This document shows, in pieces, positions 1 to 10,321 of a stretch of 30,000 bases of DNA. This DNA comes from Anaeromyces robustus (taxonomy: Eukaryota > Neocallimastigomycota > Neocallimastigomycetes > Neocallimastigales > Neocallimastigaceae): assembly GCA_002104895.1 (NCBI GenBank), contig MCFG01000539.1, positions 1 to 30,000 on the forward strand. The letters are read 5' to 3'. The notes below the pieces were generated by a model, which saw only the letters and a list, made by a program, of their open reading frames with translations, had not been told where the DNA came from and made no database searches. Position numbers and translations under genes: made by a program. How positions within the stretch are numbered: position 1 is the stretch's first letter; the number at the start of each line of letters is the position of its first letter.

Positions 1-1029
1 AGAGATTGGAAGAGTTTCACCAAGAATTGATTGATTACCTCCAATGCCAGCTACTTTAGGAAGATTAGTTTCAGAGTTATAGGGGATGTTGTTTTGTTTG
101 GCAAAATATAGATCCATTAGGTTAAGTTGAGAGCCCGAATCGAGTAGTATTTTAGTCTTGACGGAAATGTTTGAAACTTTGAGTTGAAATTCGAAAATAG
201 GAAGTTTTAAATCTGGCTGGTCTGAGATTCTTGGTCTTAATACTGGTTTTGATTCTATATTGGTTATATGACTGGTAGAAGAAGTTTTATTTTTGTTCTT
301 TCGTGTACAGTTATCCAAGGAATGATCAGGAGACCCACAATAAGCACAAAGGTTTTCTCTTTTTCTTCTTTCTTTTTCTTCGGTTGACAAAGGACCATGA
401 AATTTAAAGCTATTAGTTTTCTTATTGGATGGATTTTTCTTCTTGTTAAAGTGTTTATTATTATTATTATTAGTCGATTTATTTTGTTGATTGAAAAATT
501 GTCGGTGAGTAGAGAGACGGCAATCAATCCTTGAGGCTATTGTTTGCATATCGAATAAGGATCTTGGACCGGGAAACATTTCGAGAATTCTAGTAGCAAT
601 TTGGTCGTTAAGTCCATTTAAGAATGCATCCATTTTAGCTTCTTCATTCCAAGACGATTCATCAGCATATCTATTGAATTCCAGAATGTATTCTCTTGCG
701 TTTCCAAGCCTTTTTTGTCTAACAGTTCTTAATTTTTGATTGGCAACAAAAGTGGAGTCATAGGTTCCAAAGGTAGCTTTAAACCTTGTAATAAATTCTT
801 CATAGTTATCCAGACAAGGTTCGTGGTTTTCGAGTAAGGTAGCTGCCCAATTCATTGCTGATCCATATAATCTGGAAATAATGTATGCCACTTTTAAAGA
901 GTCTTCAGAGAATTTCTCAGGATAAAGCATAAAAATAAGATCCATTTTTGCGAGAAATCCCTTGAAATAACGACGATCACCGGCAAACCCATCCTTGAAT
1001 GTGGGGTTGTTGAAGCTTTCTTCTTCCAT
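1..1029 (-). CDS. Ty3/gypsy retrotransposon Gag-protease polyprotein, partial
   Basis: This is the 5' part of an LTR-retrotransposon polyprotein: Gag packages the element RNA and the protease matures the particle. The frame is open without a stop from an ATG at 1029 to the window edge, exactly 343 codons. Residues about 20-170 form a retrotransposon Gag (capsid-like) domain with the usual F..M..YP and A..W pattern. An Asn/Lys-rich basic linker follows at 175-225. A CX2CX4HX4C zinc knuckle uses C228, C231, H236 and C241. A retroviral-type aspartic protease begins at about 275, with its catalytic D-S-G at 297-299 preceded by the hydrophobic ILL. Reverse transcriptase, RNase H and integrase should lie beyond the left edge. 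The intact frame and less extreme AT content than neighbouring DNA suggest a fairly recent insertion. Ty3/gypsy is inferred from the Gag and knuckle type; the polymerase is not visible to confirm it. Confidence 0.9.
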   Translation of the reverse strand, partial: MEEESFNNPTFKDGFAGDRRYFKGFLAKMDLIFMLYPEKFSEDSLKVAYIISRLYGSAMNWAATLLENHEPCLDNYEEFITRFKATFGTYDSTFVANQKLRTVRQKRLGNAREYILEFNRYADESSWNEEAKMDAFLNGLNDQIATRILEMFPGPRSLFDMQTIASRIDCRLSTHRQFFNQQNKSTNNNNNKHFNKKKNPSNKKTNSFKFHGPLSTEEKERRKRENLCAYCGSPDHSLDNCTRKNKNKTSSTSHITNIESKPVLRPRISDQPDLKLPIFEFQLKVSNISVKTKILLDSGSQLNLMDLYFAKQNNIPYNSETNLPKVAGIGGNQSILGETLPIS

Positions 1030-1170
1030 ATTTTTTAATTTTTATTTTTGTAGAATAAATTATTAATTATTTTTAGTATTCTAAGTAGCACCGCAACGAT
1101 AATTAATTGTATTTCTAAGTTTATTATTCTAATGATTATTGGTATGAGATTGGATTTCATTAGACGTACT

Positions 1171-1172
<2 letters not shown>

Positions 1173-1206
<34 letters not shown>
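1173..1206. repeat. Poly-T tract (34 T)
   Basis: Uninterrupted run of 34 T, 144 bp upstream of the gag start codon. Read on the minus strand it is poly-A. Confidence 0.95.
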
Positions 1207-1211
<5 letters not shown>

Positions 1212-1894
1212 TAGATTTTAATTTTGGACGATTTATTTAAGGTAATTTAAAATTTCGCTTTTTTATGCCTTACAACAATAAATAACCGGCAAGAGCTACT
1301 AACTAGAGGTATATACTGGACCTCAAAATAAATATTAAAACTATATAATTAAAGTCGCTTCACCTTCACGACCAACCTCCAGCCTTCGGTGACTGAAGTT
1401 CCTTATTTGCCAGAGCTTACGAAGGTATTGAACTTGAACGTCCGATATTGCGTGCTTTTTATCACACAACAATTCCTTCCCCCAAGAAAGCGTGCTTTTC
1501 ACACTACCCACTTTTATCAATACCTAAGTAACTAATTGACTATAGTTTCTTAACCTACTAGAAACTAGTTACTTACGCCAAACACTCTGTATATGAGCTC
1601 TAAACGCTCCTAGTATATTTTTTTTTTAAAAATTACCTTAAAAATTTAATTTAGTTACACAAAAGAAACTTTTAGAATTATTTTACTTTTTTAATAATTC
1701 TTTTCTATTTCACACTGCTGTTCTTTCAGTTTATCAACTTACTCGAGCTGAATGTAGGACTTACGTCTGAGCCTACCAGCGAGGGCCAATGTGAAACTCG
1801 AAAGGAATTAAAAAGAAGCGAAAGAAAGTATAGAAATAAGGATCCTCAGTATTGATTCTCCTTATTGCAAAATTTTATTAAATTTATTATAACA

Positions 1895-1897
<3 letters not shown>

Positions 1898-1939
<42 letters not shown>
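1898..1939. repeat. Poly-T tract (42 T)
   Basis: Uninterrupted run of 42 T, the longest homopolymer in the left part of the window. It directly abuts a hairpin at 1942-1976. Confidence 0.95.
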
Positions 1940-1940
<1 letters not shown>

Positions 1941-1941
1941 T

Positions 1942-1976
1942 AATTGTAACGGAACGGTAGTTCCAATATTACAATT
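1942..1976. repeat. Hairpin-forming inverted repeat
   Basis: Outer arms AATTGTAA (1942-1949) and TTACAATT (1969-1976) enclose a perfect inner stem GGAAC/GTTCC (1951-1955, 1960-1964) with a GGTA loop. The two stems are separated by unpaired bases. Role unknown; it may mark an element end. Confidence 0.6.
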
Positions 1977-2144
1977 GACACCAATATTGAAAACGTACAC
2001 GAAAAGAAAATAAAATAAAAGAAAGTTAATTATACTTTGTAATATCGGAACACCTTTCCTTTGTTAACCCGGAAGGTCGGCGTCGATATATATTAGTATA
2101 ATTTTAATTTATTTTTTATTTAAAATTTGTTTTATTAGAATATA

Positions 2145-2647
2145 GTTTTATTAATTATTAAAAATTAATAATAACTAATCTTTGTAGTATTTCGAACTAC
2201 TTATGAATTAATTATTACTAATATATATAAAGTTATAAAAGAATAAAAGCACAAAGAAAAATATTTTAACTAAAAGTTTTACACCTATTTATACTTTTTG
2301 CGGAAAAATAGTTTTAAAAATAAAAGTTCATAAAAAATAATAAAAATTGCTAGAAACTAAGATATTTTGTTATAAAATGAATCTCATAGAAAAATAAAGA
2401 AATATTATATAATTTTTTCTTAAAGTTTCTAATTTTATTCCATGTAATTCTATAAAGAAATACAGAAATAAAATACAGAAACAAATACAGAATAAAATAC
2501 AGAAATTTATAATAAATAAATTTAAAATAAAATTTTTATAAAATTTGGAACAAGGTGTGAGTCGAACCCAGAGTGTTCGCCCAGATGGTCATAGTTACTA
2601 ACCACTAGACCATGGTTACTATTTTACTAATTGAGGGATTCGTTACA
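2145..2647 (-). mobile_element. tRNA-headed dispersed repeat, copy A
   Basis: This is one of two directly repeated, clearly homologous copies in the window (the other ends at 3966). The orientation is called from the tRNA-like head, which lies near the high-coordinate end and reads on the minus strand. Homology is near-perfect over the block rich in ACAGAAATA-type sequence at about 2460-2505 and over the tRNA-like head. It decays toward the low-coordinate end, so that boundary is approximate. The element ends with GGATTCGTTACA, the same terminus as copy B. It could be a tRNA-derived SINE, or a solo LTR that captured a tRNA-like segment. No coding capacity is seen. Confidence 0.65.
2547..2619 (-). 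other. tRNA-like segment in repeat copy A
   Basis: On the minus strand it reads a pol III A-box-like stretch (TGGTCTAGTGGTTAG) and a B-box-like stretch (GGGTTCGACTC) at tRNA spacing. The two ends pair over about five of seven acceptor positions. I could not fold a proper anticodon arm, so it is called tRNA-derived rather than a working tRNA. The A-box region resembles Glu/Asp tRNAs. Confidence 0.6.
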
Positions 2648-3374
2648 GTAATAATAATTAAATTATTTATCTAGTTACTAATTAATTTATTCACTTAGAT
2701 TTATTATTGAAATTTATCTAATTACTAATTAATTTATTCACTTAAATATTTTTATCGAGGTTTATCTAAAATAGATTTTATTTACTTAGATTTACTATTG
2801 AGTTTATCTAAATACTATTTATTTATCCACTTGATTATATTATAGGATTTATTTAATTTACTAATTGTTATTCATTAAAATATAATATATGATTTATTTA
2901 TTTACTATCACTATTCATTTATTTATAGAATTTTTTAAATTTTCCTTTAATAAATAATTCATGGAAGCAGAGACCAAAAATAGGAATAGGTAATATTAAG
3001 AGAGTCTAAAAGTTTTGGAATGTTTTTATTTTATATCGGTTATTGGGAGATTCCAGGACGGTATAAAAAGAATTCGAGAGTAGTATATATTTGACTAAGA
3101 CTATAAGGAGTGACTAGTAAAAACTAAAGAACTAGTTGAGAAAGTAGCTAAGAAAACGGAAAATCAGCTAGAATGGTTTGTATAAGTATTAACTAAGAAA
3201 ATAAAGTAGTATCAAAAGGTAGCTGACTAATTAAGGTAGATTATAATAAGAATTGACTGAGCAAGGTAGATTCCTAGAAAAAGGTAACCGAGAATTCAGA
3301 ATAAGGTACTAGTCTTTAGGTAGCTTTGATTACGAAGGTATTGTGTTTGTTTCTTCCAATTTGGGCACTTTTAT
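2648..3374. other. Spacer between repeat copies; no gene seen
   Basis: The first half is AT-rich with recurring ATTTATCTAATTACT-like phrases. The second half (about 2960-3330) is less AT-rich and purine-rich, with loose recurrences of AAGGTAG and GTAGCTAAG. A TATA-like GGTATAAAAAG lies at about 3060. All frames carry stops. It may be decayed element DNA. Confidence 0.4.
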
Positions 3375-3472
3375 TGTAACAATCCTAAAGGGATAAGATT
3401 GTCTTTTGTTTTGTAACACAATAGGTTCGTAATAATATTTATAAGTAATTGAATTTGTTTTTTTGAGATCTT

Positions 3473-3966
3473 GTTTTATTAATTTATTAAATTATTAAAA
3501 TATTATTTATTAACAATTAGTAATGTAATATTTCAAATTACTTATAAACTAATTAGTTAATAAAAGTGCGATTTTAACAAATATTTTCTTTGTAAAATTT
3601 TACACCTATTTATAGTTTTTTCGGAAAAATAGTTTTAAAAATAAAAGTATATAAAAAATAATGAAAAATGCTAGAAACTTAGATTTTTCGATTGAAAATG
3701 AATCTTATAAAGAAATATTATAAAATTTTTTCTTAAAGTTTCTAATTTTATTCCATGTAATTCTATGAAGAAATACAGAAATAAAATACAGAAACAAATA
3801 CAGAATAAAATACAGAAATTTGTAATTAAATTTTAAAATAAAATTTTTTTTTTTTTTATAAAATTTGGAACTAGTGTGGGTCGAACCCAGAGCGTTTGCC
3901 CTGATGGTCATAGTGACTAACCACTAGGCCATGGTTACTATTTTACTAATTCTAGGATTCGTTACA
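3473..3966 (-). mobile_element. tRNA-headed dispersed repeat, copy B
   Basis: This is the second direct copy of the repeat at 2145-2647, same orientation. The shared block includes ACACCTATTTATA, GGAAAAATAGTTTTAAAAAT, the ACAGAAATA-rich segment, the tRNA-like head and the terminal GGATTCGTTACA. A complementary TGTAACAATCC at 3375-3385 forms an imperfect terminal inverted repeat with that end (TGTAACGAATCC on the minus strand). The element may therefore extend from 3375 to 3966, about 590 bp. SINE and solo LTR both remain possible. Confidence 0.65.
3867..3938 (-). other. tRNA-like segment in repeat copy B
   Basis: Same tRNA-derived head as in copy A, with A-box-like TGGCCTAGTGGTTAG and B-box-like GGGTTCGACCC. 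The acceptor ends pair partly and the anticodon arm does not fold convincingly. The B-box here is closer to the pol III consensus than in copy A. Confidence 0.6.
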
Positions 3967-4583
3967 TTTATATTCAACTGTATTATTAATAAAATTAATA
4001 ATATGTAATGATATGGATCCATTATGGCTACTAATTAGGCTCAGTTCTACCTGCTTCTATTATTATGTTGGTTGTCTCTGGTTCGAACCTTACTCTTTAC
4101 CTTTCGGAATAATATTATTTATTTAATTAATAATAAATATATTCACTCAATTATTAGATAATAATTTACTTAAATTAATAATATGTATTCATTGAAATAA
4201 ATTTATTTAAATATTAATTTATTATTCACTTAATTAATATAATAATTTATCTAGTTCTTAATATTATATTTATTTAATTAAAATAATAATTAAATAATTA
4301 TATAATTCTTATTTTAAATAATTTGCCCAATCATGTAATAATTTAGAATAGATTTTTGAATATATAAATTCATGTATTTTATTTTATTTGACTCTTTGAG
4401 TCGATATTAACAATCAATTAATAATAAATAAAATATAAATATCAACCATAAATAAATGAACAAATATATATTATATAAATGAATCTACTAATTAATTAAG
4501 TGAATAATCAATAGTGTTATAAATAATTTAATATATTATATTATTATTTATTATTAATTTCCTACAATAACCTAGTGGTCACT

Positions 4584-4623
4584 CCAAATCTTTACATAAT
4601 AATTAAATTGTATAAGGATTTGG
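4584..4623. repeat. Hairpin, 11-bp arms
   Basis: CCAAATCTTTA (4584-4594) faces TAAGGATTTGG (4613-4623), pairing at 10 of 11 positions over an 18-nt loop. A further copy of the arm (AAATCCTTAA) occurs about 70 bp downstream. Confidence 0.6.
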
Positions 4624-4655
4624 GGCGCATAAACATGCTGAATAATAAATATTTA

Positions 4656-4681
4656 ATAGATATAATGTGGCTTATATCTAT
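4656..4681. repeat. Perfect hairpin, 10-bp stem, 6-nt loop
   Basis: ATAGATATAA and TTATATCTAT flank a TGTGGC loop with no mismatch. It lies about 30 bp after the previous hairpin. Confidence 0.65.
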
Positions 4682-6105
4682 AATCCATTCAAATCCTTAA
4701 CATTATCTGTTAAATGAGGGTAGTTTTGGTTTAATAATGGTCAGGTCAAGATGTTTAATTAATAACAAAATAACTAATTAAACAAATATATAATTAATAG
4801 GCAAATTTATTTATTAATACACAATAAATTAATTAATTAAAAGAACACTTTTTTAAAATAATTAAGTTTTATAATAATATTTTTTATTAATAATTAATTA
4901 AGAAAAGTTTAAATAATAATTATTAAGTCATTAATTCTAAGTTATTTAATAATCTTACAAAGATTAAAAGGAATTGTAATTTCAATCCTTATTTATACTT
5001 TTTCTAAATCTAATAATTATTAATACATTTAATTATTATAATCTATTGATAATATATTTATACATGTATAATTTTAAATAAAATATATGAATAAAATAAT
5101 ATTGATAAAAATCTAACTATATAAAACTAATATAAAACTATATAAACTATTAATAAATTTAATGATAAGAATTTATAATCTAAGATTTAGATTTATAACT
5201 ATTCTAATTATTTAACTAGTTAACTATTTAATTATTTAATTGTTTAGTATACTATTTAATTATTTATCTATATATTAATTATTTTTATCTTTGGATTTTT
5301 ATGATCTTTTCTGTATAATTAATTATTATAGATAAAATGGGATATTTTTAATTATTTAAGATCTTAAGTAAATTTTAAATCTTTTTGAGATTTTTAGAAT
5401 TCTAAGAATTTCTGTAAATTAATATAATAATCAACTATTCTAATTTTTATAAAAATAATTAACAATTATTATAATATATTATATAAATTATTATTATTAT
5501 TCTAATTAATATTTTATAAAATTATTTGAAGGCGTTTTCTGTATATCTGAATAATTATTATTATTATAAATTATAATATAATTATTGAAATAAAAAGATT
5601 TTATCTATATAAATTTTATAATTATTTATTTATGGATCCTTGTAAATATTTAATTATATTTTTATATTGTGTAAACCTTTAAAGTCCAATATCTCGCCAA
5701 CCAGTGGTCCAAATGGGCTGAAATTCAGATATGTTGTAGCTCTTGAGCAGAGCTTCCCAATGAGCATAAAATCAAAGCGAAGCGGCGGAAAATCTCAATT
5801 ATTTGGCAAGTTATCGTTATTTTTCTTCTGATTATTTTTATTAATATCTTAAGGGTTAAATTAAGTTGATTAATATTTATTTAATTTGTCCAAACCCTTT
5901 ACAATATCAATTTAATTACTTTTTAATATTTGTTTATTTTATTGAAAATCGAATTTTAAGTGATTTAGTCAATAACGAAATTTAAATGTAATTGATCTAT
6001 TAGTGAATTTCAATTTTAAATCCACTAATATTCGCGACATTATCACTTTTGAAGGCATTTTTCAAATTAAGATAATAGATGAATTTATCATTTGAGCAAC
6101 AATAA

Positions 6106-6179
6106 GCTCGCGTAGCCTAATCGGATAGGGCGTCAGACTTCTAATCTGAAGATTGCGGGTTCAAGTCCCGCCGTGAGTG
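6106..6179 (+). tRNA. tRNA-Arg (anticodon UCU)
   Basis: This tRNA decodes AGA, the expected dominant Arg codon in such AT-rich DNA. The 74-nt cloverleaf is complete. A seven-base-pair acceptor stem (two G-U pairs) joins GCTCGCG to CGTGAGT, with discriminator G at 6179. The anticodon stem TCAGA/TCTGA encloses the loop CTTCTAA, placing anticodon TCT at 6140-6142. The T arm GCGGG-TTCAAGT-CCCGC is perfect and carries the B-box; the D arm contains GCCTAATCGGAT. There is no intron and no encoded CCA, as usual for eukaryotes. Short T runs just downstream can end transcription. Confidence 0.96.
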
Positions 6180-6183
6180 GTTA

Positions 6184-6188
6184 TTTTT
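6184..6188 (+). terminator. RNA polymerase III terminator of tRNA-Arg
   Basis: A run of five T starts 5 bp after the mature tRNA end, with a second run of six T just behind it. This is the standard pol III stop signal. Confidence 0.7.
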
Positions 6189-6654
6189 CATTTTTTAACT
6201 TTTTAATAATACAAGAAGTTAATAAATTTATAGAGATTTAATGTTATGCAAGACTATAAATTAATTTTAAAAAATAAAGAATTAAAAAAGAAAAAAAAAA
6301 AAAAAATATTAATTTGCAAAAAATATAATAATACATATTTTATTAAATTATAATTTTTTTCATTATTATTTACAGCATGATTTTTGCTTATAAATTTAAT
6401 TTTGATAACTATAATATATATAATAAAGAAGAAAAAACAATATCATTAATAATTAATTAAATATTTATTTTTATTATGGTATTGTTCAAGTTAAAATATT
6501 TAAACTATTATTTTATTTATATTTTATTTATATGTTATTAGTGTTTGGTATTTATTTTAATATATATTTATAATTCATTATTTTATTTAGTATTACAATT
6601 GTTATTTTCTAAGTTTTTATTTTAGTGGTTATTTCCATATTTATTGTAAAAGAA
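6189..6654. other. Intergenic, no feature seen
   Basis: Extremely AT-rich spacer between the tRNA and the 3' end of the riboflavin synthase gene. It presumably includes the 3' UTR of that minus-strand gene. No gene or notable repeat is seen. Confidence 0.6.
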
Positions 6655-7917
<1,263 letters not shown>

Positions 7918-8299
7918 TTTTTTCTCTTTAATAATTTACTTTTATTATTATTTTATTTTATCTTTTTATTATTACATAGATTAATTTTAATTATTATTAT
8001 TAATAAATTTATATAAAATCTATATCATTTTATTACTTACAATAAATATTATTTTTTTGAAATTAGAATTTAAAAGATTTTGAAATTGAAATTTTAAAAT
8101 TTTATTATAATTTGAAATGTTAAACAATAAATATACAAAAATACCTTATTATATATTAAATATTTTTTATATAATTTTTAATTATGAATTAATAATAAAT
8201 TAAAAATGAAAATTTATTAAAAAATATCAGAATTTTATTATTATAAATTTCGTATTGTCGGCCAATCATTTATCAGTTTTTATAATTTTCTTTTTTCTT

Positions 8300-8340
<41 letters not shown>

Positions 8341-8626
8341 ATAAATTTGTTTGAAAAAATATTATGAAGTATATTTGTTTGTTATTTTTTAATTTTTAAA
8401 AAATTATATAAATGGAATTATACATTTAAAATTTGAAGATATTAGATATTAAATGGAAGAAATAATAACAATACCAATAATAAAGAATAAAGAATAAATA
8501 ACACAATAAATAAATTAATTATTATATATTTGAATTCTATTTTTTTTTCTTGAATAATTTAAATTTATAATTATATATTTTTATATTATAAAAAAAATTA
8601 AGGTGGTGAAAAAAAATAAAAAAAAG
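7918..8626. other. Divergent intergenic/promoter region
   Basis: This lies between the start codons of riboflavin synthase (-) and the methyltransferase (+), so promoters of both genes must be here. It is very AT-rich, with a 31-T tract at 8302-8332. I see no specific promoter motif I would defend. Confidence 0.5.
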
Positions 8627-9712
8627 ATGAGTGAAATTAATTTAGAGGAGCAAGAATTTATATATTCTTTTAAAAAACAATATTTACAAATAGTGCCATT
8701 ATATAATTTAAATTGGCAACCTATACCTAGTAATCTTAGTGTTTCTGCTCAAGCCGAGATATTATCCATTATTAAAGAATACCATATACCTAATAAAATA
8801 ACAAATAATTATACTGTACAATGTTTAAAAAAAATTATAAATATTATTGAAAAAAATTTTTGTGAAATGAATGAGGACCTTTTAAATTTCTATTTAAATT
8901 TATTATTTGAAGAAAAAAATGATAATACGAATGCTAATAATAATATAAATATTAATTTAAATAGTACACTTATTACAACAATAAATAATAACAATAATAC
9001 AAGTAATAATAATATTAATAAAACTAATGAAGAAGATAATAATACATGGTGGAAAATATATAGTTTAGATAAATCATGTAATAATATAATAAAACTTTTA
9101 GAAGATAAATCTATGATATCTAAAGGAACAACAGGATTAAGAACTTGGGAAGCAAGTCTTCGTTTATCAGAATATTTTATTCAAAATCCTAAAATATGTA
9201 AAAATAAAAATATTATTGAATTAGGTGCAGGTATTGGACTTCTTTCATTAATTTGTGCAAAATTAGGAGCAAAAACTGTTCTGGCAACTGACGTTAATTG
9301 TGATGTTCTTCAACGTCTTCAACAAAATATTGAAGCAAATCAATTATTATTAGAAAAGGAAAATTGTACTATACCTAAAGTTGAAAAATTAGATTGGAAT
9401 GAAAAATATTTAGATATGTCCGAATATAAAAATTTAGATTTAATTATTTGTGCAGATGTTATTTATAATCCGGAGAATATTGAACCACTTGTAAATATTT
9501 TATCGATTTTTTTAAAAGCTATACCACTTATAACTATTATTTTATGTAATCCTCTTCGTCAGCAATCAACGTATGATTTATTTTTAGAACAATTAAATAA
9601 ACATAATATAACTATTCATATAGAATTAATAGATCAAGTTCCTATGATTTTTTATCATGATGAAGAATTTTCACAAATTCAAATGACTATTATAAATAAA
9701 AAAGATGAATAA
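8627..9712 (+). CDS. EFM3: FAM86/Efm3-type eEF2-lysine methyltransferase
   Basis: A class I SAM-dependent methyltransferase of the METTL21-like group; family members (human EEF2KMT/FAM86A, yeast Efm3) methylate a lysine of elongation factor 2. The intronless frame gives 361 residues from the ATG at 8627; an upstream in-frame GTG at 8603 is not a likely eukaryotic start. The N-terminal helix region with F...PL..L.W (about 20-32) matches FAM86. GTTGLRTW at 167-174 is the family's hallmark lead-in. Motif I is ELGAGIG (198-204), the SAM-ribose acidic residue is D222, LDW is at 255-257 and the post-motif ADVIY at 276-280. An Asn-rich insertion at about 97-140 is low-complexity expansion. A TAAA array begins right after the stop codon. 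Specificity for eEF2 is inferred from family resemblance. Confidence 0.88.
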   Translation: MSEINLEEQEFIYSFKKQYLQIVPLYNLNWQPIPSNLSVSAQAEILSIIKEYHIPNKITNNYTVQCLKKIINIIEKNFCEMNEDLLNFYLNLLFEEKNDNTNANNNININLNSTLITTINNNNNTSNNNINKTNEEDNNTWWKIYSLDKSCNNIIKLLEDKSMISKGTTGLRTWEASLRLSEYFIQNPKICKNKNIIELGAGIGLLSLICAKLGAKTVLATDVNCDVLQRLQQNIEANQLLLEKENCTIPKVEKLDWNEKYLDMSEYKNLDLIICADVIYNPENIEPLVNILSIFLKAIPLITIILCNPLRQQSTYDLFLEQLNKHNITIHIELIDQVPMIFYHDEEFSQIQMTIINKKDE

Positions 9713-9779
<67 letters not shown>

Positions 9780-9805
9780 GTAGATAAATAGATAAATAAA
9801 TAAAT
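9713..9805. repeat. (TAAA)n microsatellite at the 3' end of EFM3
   Basis: About 17 perfect TAAA units start directly after the stop codon (9713-9779), then degenerate into TAGA/TAAA mixtures. It is the same repeat motif as in the riboflavin synthase intron 2.4 kb away. Confidence 0.9.
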
Positions 9806-9943
9806 CATAAAATATAACAACATTATAATTAATTCAATTAATTTATTAATAAATATATATATATATAGGTTTATATATATATAAAAAGATAATATAATCA
9901 AATATACCATAAATTTTTATATATAATTAGTGAATATATTAAA

Positions 9944-9974
<31 letters not shown>

Positions 9975-10142
9975 GTATAAATTAAATAATAAAAATTAAA
10001 CAAAAATATTAATTAATATATTTTTTTTTTAATTTTTTATGTTGATTATTGAATTATGTAACATTACACAGAAAAAATCAATATTTATTTTTATTTAATA
10101 TATTTTGTTCATTTTTCAATTTTTTATTATATTAATTATATT
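9806..10142. other. Intergenic, no feature seen
   Basis: AT-rich spacer with an (AT)n stretch and a poly-T tract near 9942-9968. Nothing else is recognised. Confidence 0.6.
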
Positions 10143-10276
10143 ATTCCTTTAACTTCGCTTTTTTTTTTTTTATTGTTAATCATGTTAATATAATTATAAT
10201 AAATAAAGCATTCCTTTAACTTTGCTTTTTTTTTTTTTATTGTTAATCATGTTAATATAATTATAATAAATAAAGC
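10143..10276. repeat. 67-bp tandem duplication upstream of the nucleotidyltransferase gene
   Basis: Two adjacent copies (10143-10209 and 10210-10276) appear to differ at one base (TTCGC versus TTTGC). Each contains ATTCCTTTAACTT, 13 T, then ATTGTTAATCATG and AATAAAGC. The unit carries inverted CTTTGC and GCAAAG, so a hairpin can form. It ends about 45 bp before the start codon, within the presumed promoter or 5' UTR. Confidence 0.9.
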
Positions 10277-10321
10277 AAAGTGAAAAAAATAAGAAATAAA
10301 GAATAAAAAACAAAAAGTAGA

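Larger units (their letters stand above)
1030..2037. other. Probable retrotransposon 5' leader/LTR region
   Basis: No convincing gene is seen. From about 1260 to 1860 the DNA is clearly less AT-rich than the genome around it, as expected of element DNA upstream of the minus-strand gag. Two very long poly-T tracts (34 T at 1173-1206; 42 T at 1898-1939) interrupt it. A short inverted repeat (AAGGTAATTT near 1240 and AAATTACCTT near 1634) brackets part of it. A hairpin lies at 1942-1976. I could not define LTR ends, target-site duplication or a primer-binding site, so assignment to the gag element is inference. Confidence 0.4.
3967..6105. other. Gene-free AT-rich spacer with hairpins and islands
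   Basis: No supportable gene. It contains a weak tRNA-like patch at about 4020-4100 (A-box-like TGGCTACTAATTAGG and a perfect GGTTCGAACC), two short hairpins at 4584-4680 and a GC-richer island at about 5680-5815. The rest is very AT-rich with no open frame of note. Confidence 0.6.

Noticed and set aside
264-527. 87-codon minus-strand frame
   Set aside because: It overlaps the much longer, domain-bearing gag-protease frame and is off-frame to it.
3705-3911. 68-codon minus-strand frame
   Set aside because: It lies in the tRNA-headed repeat, is low complexity and has no counterpart kept open in the other copy.
8603-8626. Eight-residue N-terminal extension of the methyltransferase from a GTG
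   Set aside because: Nuclear eukaryotic genes rarely start at GTG; the ATG at 8627 is in frame and family similarity begins after it.
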